Below, piece by piece: positions 8,211 through 17,155 of a stretch of 64,000 bases of DNA. Below the pieces are notes generated by a model. The model was given only the letters and a program-made list of their open reading frames with translations, ran no database searches and was not told where the DNA came from. Numbering within the stretch: position 1 is the stretch's first letter; every line of letters starts with the position of its first letter. The position numbers and the translations under genes were made by a program. Source of the stretch: Neobacillus drentensis NBRC 102427 (GTDB taxonomy: Bacteria > Bacillota > Bacilli > Bacillales > Cytobacillaceae); assembly GCF_001591445.1 (NCBI RefSeq), contig NZ_BCUX01000019.1, positions 1 to 64,000 of the forward strand. Reading direction: 5' to 3'.

Positions 8211-9179
8211 TCAAATCCTGATGACCACTTTTCCTTGTGCGTGACCTTCTTCAAAATACCGGAATGCTTCAGGGACTTCACTTAATTTATAGCTTCTATC
8301 AATCACCGGATGCACTTTGCCCTCCTCAATAAGTTCTTTCATATAAATTAAATCTTTTCGGTTGGGTCTTTGTAAAAAGGTACCCATTTTCTTATTTCCG
8401 GTCATAGAAATCCATGGCCCTAGAAACATGGCTTGAAACATTTGAGCACCAGAACCGCCGACGTGAACAAAGATTCCATTCGGATTTAATGATCGCTTAT
8501 AAGCTGATAGGGGATTATGTCCGTTCACTCCCAGAATTAAGTCATATTTTTGCGCGCTTTGGGTGAAATCTTCTTTCGCATAGTCCAAACAAAAGTCTGC
8601 TCCGAGTGATTCTAGAATATCTAAATTTCTTGTACTGCATACACCTGTAACCTCAGCCCCGAAAGATTTGGCAATCTGTACCGCAAAAGTCCCGACACCA
8701 CCCGAGGCACCATTGATTAGTACCTTTTGTCCTGACTGAATCTTGCCTTTATCTCGTAAACCTTGTAAAGCTGTAACGCCCGCCATCGGGACAGCAGCAG
8801 CCTCTTCATAAGATAGATTGGCTGGTTTTAATACTAATGCCTGTTCGGGAACAGATACATATTCGGCAAAACCACTCCAACCAGAGCCCGATAAATCACC
8901 GAACACATCATCACCTGGTTGAAACTGCGTTACACCCTTTCCAACTGCTTCCACCTGACCCGCAATGTCACCACCAGGTATGGGGTATTTTGGTTTAAAG
9001 AGACCGAAAGCAAATCGAGCTAAAAATGGTTCTCCTTTCAAAAGAACCAAATTCCCAAAATTCAATGATGCCGCATGGATTTTTACAAGGACTTGATTAT
9101 CCTCAGGGATAGGTTTTTCTACCTCTGTTAATTTAAGAAGATCAGGTGAACCATATTTATTAGAAACAATCGCTTTCAT
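8211..9179 (-). CDS. zinc-independent MDR oxidoreductase, quinone oxidoreductase type
   Basis: 322 residues from ATG 9179 behind an AGGAGG site; an ATG-like start seven codons upstream would overlap that site. N-terminal GroES-like domain ('VLVKIHAASLNFGNLVLLKG', 'PIPGGDIAGQVEAVG') and a C-terminal NADP-binding Rossmann fold with 'GASGGVGTFAVQIAK' near residue 150. The Cys/His zinc ligands of alcohol dehydrogenases are absent, as usual in NADPH:quinone reductases and related enone reductases. The C-terminus 'GHAQGKVVIRI' is intact. Apparently monocistronic. Confidence 0.85.
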   Translation of the reverse strand: MKAIVSNKYGSPDLLKLTEVEKPIPEDNQVLVKIHAASLNFGNLVLLKGEPFLARFAFGLFKPKYPIPGGDIAGQVEAVGKGVTQFQPGDDVFGDLSGSGWSGFAEYVSVPEQALVLKPANLSYEEAAAVPMAGVTALQGLRDKGKIQSGQKVLINGASGGVGTFAVQIAKSFGAEVTGVCSTRNLDILESLGADFCLDYAKEDFTQSAQKYDLILGVNGHNPLSAYKRSLNPNGIFVHVGGSGAQMFQAMFLGPWISMTGNKKMGTFLQRPNRKDLIYMKELIEEGKVHPVIDRSYKLSEVPEAFRYFEEGHAQGKVVIRI

Positions 9180-9297
9180 ATAAATTCCTCCTAATTTCAC
9201 CTTAACTAGTAATCTCTAAAGATCCTTAAATATCAAGATATTCCGGGTAAAGAATTTCAAGACTAGTTTGTAGAAGATTTAATACAAAAAAATCAAG

Positions 9298-9486
9298 ATA
9301 AGCGGAGATTTTCCGGTTAGACTGCAGAATTGAGCTCGGTTCGAGGTATATAAGCGGAGGTTTTCCGATTACGCAAAGAAAAATGACCCATTTTCACGTT
9401 TTTCGAGTAAATAGTCGGAATACTTCCGTCTATTTAAGCTATTTTCAGTGCTATTTCTTAATTAAGAGGAATTTCTCCGCTTATTT
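9298..9486. repeat. AAGCGGA...TTCCG dispersed intergenic repeat units
   Basis: Four related short elements occur in the gap 9180-9560: ATAAGCGGAGATTTTCCGG at 9298, ATAAGCGGAGGTTTTCCGA at 9350, a palindromic AGTCGGAATACTTCCG at 9412, and an inverted TCTCCGCTTATTT at 9474. No gene is visible in this gap. The pattern suggests a small intergenic repeat family. Confidence 0.6.
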
Positions 9487-9555
9487 AACAAACTCGATTT
9501 AGCGTCTAATGAACTTGTACAACTTACGTGTGCTTTAGTGAAAAAAAGAAAATTT

Positions 9556-9597
9556 TAAAAAAGGCTTAGAGATATTTGCATCTCTAAGCCTTTTTTT
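9556..9597 (-). terminator. terminator of iclR-type gene
   Basis: A 14-bp stem (GGCTTAGAGAT and complement) is flanked by A-run and T-run, so it can act in both directions. It overlaps the stop codon of the IclR gene. Confidence 0.85.
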
Positions 9598-10354
9598 ACC
9601 GATAGCCGAAACTTCCTGAAATTTCTTTGCTGATTTGGATCAGATATTGAGATAGTTCATTATTTTCATTGACAGGGATAAACTCAGAAAAGCCTACAAC
9701 TATGACTGACCCAAGGAGTTTTTTCTGATAGTTTAAAACTGGTATAGCTACGGATGAAACGGATGATATCAGCGGTTCCCTTGCAAAGGCAATTTCTTTC
9801 TCTCTTATCAACCTGCATTCATCTTCCAGTTGACGAGCCATTTCTTGCGGAATTTGCATAAATTCCTTCGCTTTCCATTCGTGAATGGTATGCTCATCCA
9901 TGAAGGTCAAAAACACTTTACCTGCTGCGGATCGAATAGGAAGGAAGGTTCCTATTTGAGCACCAATATTAATCCCTCGATTGTTGTTTATATCTTTAAC
10001 GATCATTGGACCATTTTGTGTCCAGCTGGAAAAAAGAACGGTACTTGAACTTTTTTTGTTAATTTCAAGCAGAAAAGGGGAGATGCGGTCGATCACATTT
10101 TCTTGATCGACCGCAGCCATCCCGTATTCAATCAATTTGCTTCCCAATACATATTCTCCTGTATCCTTGTTACGATAGAGGATACCTAATTGTATAAATG
10201 TATTTAAATATTTATAAAGATTACTTTTTGTAATCTGGGTTAAATCTTGAATATCGGAAAATTTTAATGGGCTGTTCTGCTCGGCAATGGTATCTAAAAT
10301 GCCCATCCCTATTTGTAATGATTGAATGGTCGTTCCTTTTTTAATCACTTCCAT
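9596..10354 (-). CDS. IclR-family transcriptional regulator
   Basis: 252 residues, ATG 10354 with AGGAGGTACAAT. The N-terminal winged helix (about 10-70: 'LQIGMGILDTIAEQNSPLKFSDI..LTQITKSNLYKYLNTF') is followed by the IclR effector domain (about 80-250), including 'RSAAGKVFLTF' and 'SSVSSVAIPVLNYQKKLLGSVIV'. IclR proteins bind small aromatic or organic acids and control catabolic genes. It is divergent from an ABC importer operon, the probable target. The spacing to that operon (about 330 bases) leaves room for operators. Confidence 0.9.
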   Translation of the reverse strand: MEVIKKGTTIQSLQIGMGILDTIAEQNSPLKFSDIQDLTQITKSNLYKYLNTFIQLGILYRNKDTGEYVLGSKLIEYGMAAVDQENVIDRISPFLLEINKKSSSTVLFSSWTQNGPMIVKDINNNRGINIGAQIGTFLPIRSAAGKVFLTFMDEHTIHEWKAKEFMQIPQEMARQLEDECRLIREKEIAFAREPLISSVSSVAIPVLNYQKKLLGSVIVVGFSEFIPVNENNELSQYLIQISKEISGSFGYR

Positions 10355-10690
10355 ATTGTACCTCCTATAGACCTAATTCATATATTACCATAGCAGTGCC
10401 CTAAATCCTAGATTAAGGATGGCGCCCTTGTTATATCCAATATTGGACACCGTTTTATATGTAATAAATCTATTAAACCTAATTGTAAAGGACTATATAT
10501 ATCTATTAAATATAAATAGACAATAAAATAGATATTTTTCAGAATTTTTAGACTATGTTAAATTAATACTGTATTAAACTTGGAAAAATGGTAAAGTTAC
10601 AATCGTTATCTAAGTAGATACTGAGGCGCCGGTATCTTATGTTATGTAAACGGTTTCTTTTACCTTAAAACTATTAAAAGAGGTGTGGTT
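10355..10690. promoter_or_regulatory. divergent control region, IclR and ABC importer
   Basis: 336 bases, strongly A+T-rich. A perfect 12-bp palindrome TCCAATATTGGA (10436-10447) and an imperfect ATCC..AGGAT dyad (10406-10421) are candidate IclR operators. No promoter could be fixed with confidence. Confidence 0.4.
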
Positions 10691-11749
10691 ATGAAAAAAA
10701 TGAAATATCTATTAACCTTGATGTTTGCTTTTAGTATGGTTTTAGCCGGATGTGGATCTTATAATACTTCAAGCCAGTCAGCAAAGTCAACTCCTGCCAC
10801 GCAAGCAAAAAATGCACCAAAACCATTGGATAAGCCTGTTGATATTAAGTTTGGATATCCTACACAAGGTGCCTCGATGCTGCCTTTATGGGTAGCAAAA
10901 GATAAGGGGATTTTTGAGAAATATGGTGTCAATGCGGAACTTATTTATATTGCTAGTACACCAAAAGTTCAAGAAACTTTAAACAGTGGGGCAATTGAAG
11001 TGGGTTTAACAGGTATTGACCCTGTAGGGAAAGCCAAGGCCGCTGGTATAGACACCGTAATTATATCGGCAGTTGCTGACCGAAATGCCATGTACGTATA
11101 TGGACAAAAGGGTGCCGATAAGAAAGATCTGGCGAATGAATTAAAAGGGAAAACCATTATTACTGGTGCAGAAGGTTCACTTTATGATTATTTAACACTA
11201 TCCTTTATTAAAGATAATGGCTTAACTCCTAAAAAGGATGTAAAACTGATTTATATGACTGGAGAAGGTGATAGAACAGGTGCCTTCATAAAAGGTGACG
11301 GTGATTTCTATGTTGTGGCCCCCCCAACCTCATTCAAAATGGATGATATGGGTTTTCAGCAACTCTACGATTTCAAACAAAAAGAGATTCTTAGCTCAGG
11401 GATTGGGATGAAGAAAGACTTTTATAAAAAGAATCCAGAGTTAGCAGAAATCCTTGTGGCATCTCTCATCGAGGCTAACGCGTACATTCTTAACAATAAA
11501 GAAGAAACAATTAAGATTATTTCCAAGTGGACAGGAATCGACGATCCGAAGCTAGCTGAAAAAACATATGATGTCAATGTTGATACAATTCCACAAAAAC
11601 CGTATGTTACCGATAACTCTGCTCAATTTTTCTTAGATAACTCAAACAATGAAGAAGTTAGAAAAATGAAACCATCCGATATTGTCGATATGAGTATTGT
11701 CAAGAAATTAGATGAGTCTGGCTTTATTGAGGGACTATATAAAAAGTAA
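10691..11749 (+). CDS. ABC transporter substrate-binding lipoprotein (NMT1/SsuA type)
   Basis: 352 residues from ATG 10691 with AGAGGTGTGG; GTG 10685 overlaps that site. The lipobox is VLAGC. The mature part has the SsuA/NMT1 fold: 'DIKFGYPTQGASMLPLWVAKDKGIFEKYGV', 'TPKVQETLNSGAIEVGLTGIDP', 'LKGKTIITGAEGSLYDYLTLSFI'. The family binds sulfonates, thiamine precursors, aromatic acids or nitriles, so the ligand is open. First gene of an SBP-ATPase-permease operon. Confidence 0.9.
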   Translation: MKKMKYLLTLMFAFSMVLAGCGSYNTSSQSAKSTPATQAKNAPKPLDKPVDIKFGYPTQGASMLPLWVAKDKGIFEKYGVNAELIYIASTPKVQETLNSGAIEVGLTGIDPVGKAKAAGIDTVIISAVADRNAMYVYGQKGADKKDLANELKGKTIITGAEGSLYDYLTLSFIKDNGLTPKKDVKLIYMTGEGDRTGAFIKGDGDFYVVAPPTSFKMDDMGFQQLYDFKQKEILSSGIGMKKDFYKKNPELAEILVASLIEANAYILNNKEETIKIISKWTGIDDPKLAEKTYDVNVDTIPQKPYVTDNSAQFFLDNSNNEEVRKMKPSDIVDMSIVKKLDESGFIEGLYKK

Positions 11750-11782
11750 ATCTCCGTTTATACAAAACGAGGAGGGGAACAG

Positions 11783-12571
11783 ATGACTGCAGCTAAGCTT
11801 CACTCAGATAATGTTTCAATTAGTTATCCACTTAAAAATGGCGAAGAGGTTATTGCCGTCAAAGATTTTAATATGACAGTCAAAGAAAAAGAATTTGTCT
11901 GTATCGTCGGACCAAGTGGCTGCGGAAAGTCAACGATGCTTGGTGCCGTTGCTGGCTTTCAGGATATTAGCGGCGGAAATCTTCATTTAAATGGAAAACC
12001 GATCAAAGGGGCTGGAAGGGATCGTGGAGTAGTATTTCAGCAAGCCTCTCTATTCCCTTGGCGGACAGCCCTTAATAATGTTATTTATGGATTAGAATTA
12101 GCTGGTTTTCCTAAACAAGATCGTCAATCCAAAGGCAGGGAATTATTAAAGCTAGTGGGCTTGGAAGCATTTGAAAATCATTATCCCAATCAGTTATCGG
12201 GCGGGATGCAACAAAGAGTGAATGTAGCTAGAGCACTAGCCATCGAACCTAGTCTAATGCTTTTAGATGAACCATTTGGAGCATTAGATGCTCAAACAAG
12301 AGAATTTATGCAGCTGGAGCTTTTACGTATTTGGGAGGAAACCAAGCAAACGATTATTTTTGTAACCCATGATATAGCTGAGTCTGTTTACTTAGCGGAT
12401 AAGGTTATTGTCATGACCGCAAGACCAGGGATGATTTGTGAAGAGGTGAAGATCGAACTTCCGCGACCTCGACCACTAGAACTGAAAAGAAGTCCTGAAT
12501 TTATGGAATATGAAAAATATATATGGGGACTGATTGTAAAAGAGAAAGAAAAAGAAAAGCAAACGGTATAA
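11783..12571 (+). CDS. ABC transporter ATP-binding protein (SsuB/TauB type)
   Basis: 262 residues, ATG 11783 with a GAGGAGGGG site. Walker A 'GPSGCGKST' (about 40), Q-loop 'VVFQQASLFPWRT', signature 'LSGGMQQRVNVARAL', Walker B 'LMLLDEPFGALD', and H-loop 'FVTHDIAES' are all intact. The FPWRT and DEPFGALDAQTR motifs are typical of nitrate/sulfonate/taurine-type importers. It energises uptake with the neighbouring permease. Confidence 0.93.
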   Translation: MTAAKLHSDNVSISYPLKNGEEVIAVKDFNMTVKEKEFVCIVGPSGCGKSTMLGAVAGFQDISGGNLHLNGKPIKGAGRDRGVVFQQASLFPWRTALNNVIYGLELAGFPKQDRQSKGRELLKLVGLEAFENHYPNQLSGGMQQRVNVARALAIEPSLMLLDEPFGALDAQTREFMQLELLRIWEETKQTIIFVTHDIAESVYLADKVIVMTARPGMICEEVKIELPRPRPLELKRSPEFMEYEKYIWGLIVKEKEKEKQTV

Positions 12572-12588
12572 AAGGGGGCAAAATAATT

Positions 12589-13455
12589 TTGAATAGCGTA
12601 AAGGTGAAAGAGCAGGTCTACAATCCCACACAGTCGAATAATGATCAATCAAATTTGGCCTTTCCAAGAAGCAAAACAGGAAAAAAGAAACAGAAAACAT
12701 TAGCAAACATTTTAATAAATTATATCGGTCCCATTACTGTTATACTCGTTCTGGCAATATGGGAGGCACTTTATCAAACAGGTGTAATTAATCCAATATT
12801 CGTGAGTGCTCCGTCTAAAATCGTAACCGTTGGGTATGATTTATTTCAGAATGGCTTGCTAACTGAAAATCTACTTTTTACGCTCGGTAATTTCTCTGTT
12901 GGATTTGGCGTTGCAGCCATCACCGGAATCTTGGTGGGTTTAATTACAGGCTGGTACCGACCAATAGGAAAAGCCTTTGATCCATTTTTGACTGCCATGC
13001 TTGGTACACCCAGGATTGTATTATTGCCATTAATCACTCTATGGGTAGGGGTAGGGTTTTCAAGTAAGATTCTCATTGTATTTCTTGCCGGAGTTTTTCC
13101 AATTATTCTTAATACAATGACAGGGGTTCGAAATTTGGATCCCAATTTAACACGGGTTTCAAAGAGTTTTGGAGCCTCCGCTATTCAGACCTTTATCACG
13201 GTTGCTTTACCTGGATCTTTACCACAAATTGTCTCGGGACTCCGCGTCGGAATAGGGCAATCCCTTGTTGGGGTCATTGCGGCTGAAATGTTTGTTTCTA
13301 CCGGAGGAATTGGTTATTTTGTGGCACAATCATCAGCCAATTTTAATGTTGACCGTGTTTTTGTAGGCATCATTGTCATTGTTATTATGGGGATCTTAAT
13401 CACTAGTTCGGTCAAATGGATTGAATCAAGTTTAATGAAGCATCGCGTTGAGTAA
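12589..13455 (+). CDS. ABC transporter permease (SsuC/TauC type)
   Basis: Best start is TTG 12589 behind AAAGGGGGC, giving 288 residues; earlier in-frame codons overlap the ATPase gene. About 45 polar residues precede six helices. The EAA-like loop 'GASAIQTFITVALPGSLPQIVSGLRVGIG' is present (cited here in part) as in BPD_transp_1 inner-membrane permeases. Its last codons and downstream region are repeated in decayed form near 19.6 kb. Confidence 0.88.
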   Translation: MNSVKVKEQVYNPTQSNNDQSNLAFPRSKTGKKKQKTLANILINYIGPITVILVLAIWEALYQTGVINPIFVSAPSKIVTVGYDLFQNGLLTENLLFTLGNFSVGFGVAAITGILVGLITGWYRPIGKAFDPFLTAMLGTPRIVLLPLITLWVGVGFSSKILIVFLAGVFPIILNTMTGVRNLDPNLTRVSKSFGASAIQTFITVALPGSLPQIVSGLRVGIGQSLVGVIAAEMFVSTGGIGYFVAQSSANFNVDRVFVGIIVIVIMGILITSSVKWIESSLMKHRVE

Positions 13456-13515
13456 CGATTTATATGCAGTTGATATAAATAAGTAATGTAATATATATCT
13501 TACAAATAGTCTGAA
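13456..13515. repeat. duplicated intergenic segment, copy 1
   Basis: GATATAAATAAGTAA...ATATATAT.TTACAAA is shared with 19637-19691. The similarity starts upstream, in the last codons of the permease gene (from about 13405). Confidence 0.8.
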
Positions 13516-13531
13516 TATAAATAATGTTAAA

Positions 13532-13690
13532 ATGAAGGGCCATGATACGAAAGATCTTTCATACGAATACTTATTATCAACATTCTTACCAATCTTGCTT
13601 AAAGCAGGTATAACAGATGAACAAATTCGGATTCTTCTGGAAGAAAATCCACAACGTGTACTTACAGTTATGCCAACAGAGCAAAATTAA
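13532..13690 (+). pseudogene. 3' remnant of a PTE-family gene
   Basis: 53 codons from 13532 to the TAA at 13690 translate to a peptide ending 'DEQIRILLEENPQRVLTV'. It matches the C-terminus of the ligand-poor PTE paralogue encoded at 25452-26519 ('EEQIRILLEENPQRVLTV'). The rest of the gene is missing. As in the intact pair at 25.4-27.6 kb, an intact PTE gene follows directly. Confidence 0.85.
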
Positions 13691-13711
13691 AGGTGAGGAG
13701 TGCATATTTTT

Positions 13712-14671
13712 ATGGGTAAGGTAAATACGGTATTAGGTCCGATCGCAACAGAAGACTTAGGAATCGTAGCCATGCATGAGCATATCGGATTCGGTCTTCC
13801 GGGTTGCGACCTAGATACACATTGGTGGAAAAAACCAGAAGAAGCCTTTGAAGTAACCGTTCAAAAGTTGCGCCGCTTCCGCGAACATGGCGGGAAAACA
13901 TTTGTAGACTGTACAGGAATCGGGAACGGTCGGGATGTCGAGTACTTCCAGGTACTTTCACGAAAAACAGGTGTTCAAATTGTAGCTGTTTCAGGCTTTG
14001 TAGCAGGTGATTCCGCTCTTCCATATTTCCGTAATAAACCAGTCGAGTATCTTACCGATCTATTCTTTCATGAAGTAACGGTTGGAATTGACGGTACGAG
14101 CACAAAAGCAGGTGCACTTAAAGTAGGCGTTAGTCGCGGTGGGAAACTTAGCGAACTTGATAAACGTATCTATCGCGCAGCTGCACGAGCTGCAGTAAAA
14201 ACGGGTGTTCCAATTATTACCCATTTATCTATCGATGCAAAAACGGCGATTGACATTTTCAACGAAGAGGGGTTACCACTTGATCGAGTACTGATGGGTC
14301 ATGCTGATGATGGCTTTTCTCTTGATGAAGACCGCGATTCGATGATTGCAGAATTAGGCGGATGGGTAGGCTTTGATACAATTGGCTATGACAGTGAGAT
14401 GGAAGGTGCACCCTATTGGTCACGTCCTCGTCAAGAACGCGTGGATCATTTCCTTCATTTTCTTAATAAAGGTTTTGCCCATCGTGCACTGATTTCAGCG
14501 GATGCGAACTGTTGTGCTCTGGGTTGGCCAGGATTAAAAGGTCATTCTGTAAATTATGTGTTTGAAGAATTCTTACCGGACCTTCGTAAAGCCGGTGTAC
14601 AGGAAGAAGTATTTGAACAACTTTTAATACACAATCCTGCAAAAATCTTAACGATGCAAGATCCTTGTTAA
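13712..14671 (+). CDS. phosphotriesterase-family metallohydrolase, copy 1
   Basis: 319 residues from ATG 13712, with GGTGAGGAG upstream. TIM-barrel PTE family: HxH in 'AMHEHIGFG' (His22, His24), the bridging Lys in 'ALKVGVSRGG', His in 'IITHLSID', His in 'LMGHADDG', and Asp in 'SADANCC'. All binuclear metal ligands are present. Known members hydrolyse lactones (PLL), phosphotriesters or N-acyl bonds; lactonase is the more usual natural role. It is about 85% identical by eye to the copy at 26602-27561, with the 'GHSVNYVFEEFLPDLRKAGV' tail shared. Confidence 0.9.
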   Translation: MGKVNTVLGPIATEDLGIVAMHEHIGFGLPGCDLDTHWWKKPEEAFEVTVQKLRRFREHGGKTFVDCTGIGNGRDVEYFQVLSRKTGVQIVAVSGFVAGDSALPYFRNKPVEYLTDLFFHEVTVGIDGTSTKAGALKVGVSRGGKLSELDKRIYRAAARAAVKTGVPIITHLSIDAKTAIDIFNEEGLPLDRVLMGHADDGFSLDEDRDSMIAELGGWVGFDTIGYDSEMEGAPYWSRPRQERVDHFLHFLNKGFAHRALISADANCCALGWPGLKGHSVNYVFEEFLPDLRKAGVQEEVFEQLLIHNPAKILTMQDPC

Positions 14672-14712
14672 CCTTAAATACTGTAGTGTTGTAGACTTAT
14701 AGATTTACTTAA

Positions 14713-14742
14713 AAAGGAGCTGTGATAATAAATACAGCTCCT
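14713..14742. terminator. hairpin between PTE and LysR genes
   Basis: AGGAGCTGT/ACAGCTCCT stem with an A-run on the left side; more convincing for the minus strand. Confidence 0.5.
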
Positions 14743-14813
14743 ATTCATATGCATCCAATTTAAGTGTATAGTTGCTTCAAATTGGGCTTAGTGTATTGGC
14801 GAATAACACGAAA

Positions 14814-15740
14814 TTAATTTTTAATAGGTGTGCCTTCATCCGAGAAATATTCCATAAACTTTCTAGATATAGAAGAAAGATATCTACCCTTCAACCATAT
14901 TAAGGCTGACGGTCTCGCCATAATGGAAGGTTGGATAATTTCTTTAATTATGAGCTGAGTGTTCGGAATCAGATTTAAAGCAGATTTTGGGACTAAGGCA
15001 ATCCCAATGTCATGATCAGCCCATGTTAATAGAGTCATGATATCACTGCTTTCACAAACAATTTTAGGCTCGAACCCAGCGTTTAAGCATGCGGTCTTCA
15101 CGACGTCGACTGTATACATATCTTGGTTATACATCGAGGTTCCTTGCTGTCTTCGAAGTAACATCAATGGCTTCTCCTTAAGTTCAGATAGCCTAATAAA
15201 AGGCCTATCATCATCACGATTCCGCTTATTACTCATCGCAACAACAATTGGTTCATCAGGTAAATGAATCATATCGAAAATACTGTTATCAATTGGTAAT
15301 CTAACAATCCCCAATTCTATATTTCGATTTGCTACTAACTCCATAATCCGAATGGGATCTCCTTCCCATACTTGGAATTGAACATCGGGATAGTGGATTT
15401 GAAAATCACGTATCTTCTCCGGCAAAATTTGGGCACCAAGTGCAGCGATTGTCCCAATCGATAATGTCCCTTTTGTACCCTCTGAAAGTTCTTTCACTTC
15501 TTCTATCGTTCCTGTTATTAATTCCATTATTTCTTTTGCGCGTTGATAAAAGAGAATTCCCTCTTCCGTTATTATCATTTTTCGGGTATGTCTTTCAAAG
15601 AGGGTAACACCTAATTCATCTTCCAATTGCTTTAGCTGTTGACTTAAAGGGGGTTGGGCCATATTTAAACGTTTGGCCGCTTGAGAGATTGTTCCTTCTT
15701 CTACAATCGTAATAAAATATTTTAAGTGTCGAATATCCAT
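14814..15740 (-). CDS. LysR-family transcriptional regulator 1
   Basis: 308 residues from ATG 15740 (AAAGGATG site). The N-terminal helix-turn-helix is 'EEGTISQAAKRLNMAQPPLSQ' (cited in part), then the LysR substrate-binding domain with 'GTLSIGTIAALGAQILPE', the CatR/BenM-like subgroup. A close paralogue lies directly upstream on the same strand. Both probably sense an intermediate of the island pathway. No target can be assigned from sequence. Confidence 0.9.
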   Translation of the reverse strand: MDIRHLKYFITIVEEGTISQAAKRLNMAQPPLSQQLKQLEDELGVTLFERHTRKMIITEEGILFYQRAKEIMELITGTIEEVKELSEGTKGTLSIGTIAALGAQILPEKIRDFQIHYPDVQFQVWEGDPIRIMELVANRNIELGIVRLPIDNSIFDMIHLPDEPIVVAMSNKRNRDDDRPFIRLSELKEKPLMLLRRQQGTSMYNQDMYTVDVVKTACLNAGFEPKIVCESSDIMTLLTWADHDIGIALVPKSALNLIPNTQLIIKEIIQPSIMARPSALIWLKGRYLSSISRKFMEYFSDEGTPIKN

Positions 15741-15850
15741 CAATGAACATCCTTTTCATTAGTATTTTAATATACAAACCTATCGTAAATAATTATATAT
15801 TTTAATAGTATATATAAGTTTAGAAAAATTAAATAGTTTTCCAAAAACAG

Positions 15851-15885
15851 AAAGGGAGCCATTCTTGATTATGAATGCCCCCTTT
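15851..15885 (-). terminator. terminator of LysR gene 2
   Basis: AAAGGGGGCATTC pairs with GAATGGCTCCCTTT on the minus strand and is followed by CTGTTTTTGG. Confidence 0.75.
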
Positions 15886-15921
15886 ATAATAGCAATATTA
15901 TGGAAGTCAGATTAAACGAAG

Positions 15922-16848
15922 TCAACTTTTAATCATTGGATTTTCCATCGGGAAAGATTCCATAAACTTTCTTGATATAGATGAAAGATATCTACCCCTC
16001 AACCAAATTAATGCTGACGGACTTGCTATGATAGAAGGACTACTTATTTCTTTAAAAATAAGCTGAGTGTTCGGGATTAGATTAATTGCAGATTTTGGGA
16101 CTAAGGCAATCCCTATATCATGATGAGCCCATGTTAAGAGCGTCATAATATCACTGCTTTCACAAATGATTCTAGGTTCAAATCCACTGTTTATGAATGC
16201 TGTCTTAACAGAGTCAACGGTATACATATCTTGGTTATACATCGAGGTTCCTTGCTGTCTTCGAAGTAACATCAATGGTTTTTCCTCAAGTACAGATAAC
16301 GATATAGTAGGTCCATCGCCGTAACTATTCCATTTACTGCTCATTGCAACGAAAATGGATTCTTCAGGTAAATGAATCATATCGAAAATACTATTATCAA
16401 TGGGTAATCTAACGATCCCCAAATCTATAATACGATTTTCTAGTAACTCCATAATACGATTAGTATCACCTTCCCACACTTGAAATTGAACATCCGGATA
16501 ATATATTTGAAATTCACGTATTCTCTCCGGCAACAGCTCGGCCCCAAGTGAGGAGATTGTGCCTATAGATAATGTTCCTTTCGTTCCCTCTGAAAGTTCT
16601 TTTACTTCTTCAATCGTCCCAGTTAATAACTCGATTAATTCTTTGGCACGTTTATAAAAGAGAATTCCTTCCTCTGTCACAATTAATTTCCGAGTATGTC
16701 TCTCAAATAAGGTTACACCTAATTCAATTTCCAATTGTTTAAGATGGAGACTTAAAGGCGGTTGGGATATATTCAAGCGTTTCGCTGCTTGAGAGATTTT
16801 CCCTTCCTCTACGATCGTAATGAAATATTTTAAGTGTCGAATATCCAA
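15922..16848 (-). CDS. LysR-family transcriptional regulator 2
   Basis: 308 residues when started at TTG 16848, which has GGAAGGACG upstream and aligns with the start of its paralogue; ATG 16869 lies upstream of that site and lacks its own. Same domains as LysR 1, with long identical runs such as 'LPIDNSIFDMIHLP' and 'QQGTSMYNQDMYTVD'. This is a tandem duplication. It is divergent from the luciferase-like monooxygenase gene and is that gene's best candidate regulator. Confidence 0.88.
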   Translation of the reverse strand: MDIRHLKYFITIVEEGKISQAAKRLNISQPPLSLHLKQLEIELGVTLFERHTRKLIVTEEGILFYKRAKELIELLTGTIEEVKELSEGTKGTLSIGTISSLGAELLPERIREFQIYYPDVQFQVWEGDTNRIMELLENRIIDLGIVRLPIDNSIFDMIHLPEESIFVAMSSKWNSYGDGPTISLSVLEEKPLMLLRRQQGTSMYNQDMYTVDSVKTAFINSGFEPRIICESSDIMTLLTWAHHDIGIALVPKSAINLIPNTQLIFKEISSPSIIASPSALIWLRGRYLSSISRKFMESFPMENPMIKS

Positions 16849-17155
16849 AAGTATAAATCGTCCTTCCATATCTGATTGTATTGTATTAGCTATCTGTAAC
16901 CTGATTATATAGATATATCACCACTGAATCAATTTTAAAAATTCATAATTTTGGGAATTAACCACCTTCAAATTCACTTTAATAGATAGGAATCCAATGA
17001 AAGAACCGGGTATTTATATATATAAATTATAAATAGTTAAATAATTATGTATTTTACAAATAATTAGAATTCTCTTACTATTAAATCAAGCCATCCATTG
17101 AACGCGATGTCAGGTGACTCGAATGGATCGAAATTTATTTAGGGGGTTATTCATA
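16849..17155. promoter_or_regulatory. divergent control region, LysR 2 and LLM monooxygenase
   Basis: About 300 very A+T-rich bases. A stretch at 17025-17070 (TTTACAAATAATTAG) loosely resembles the duplicated segment at 13.5 and 19.65 kb. LysR-type T-N11-A motifs are too common here to choose one. Confidence 0.35.
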
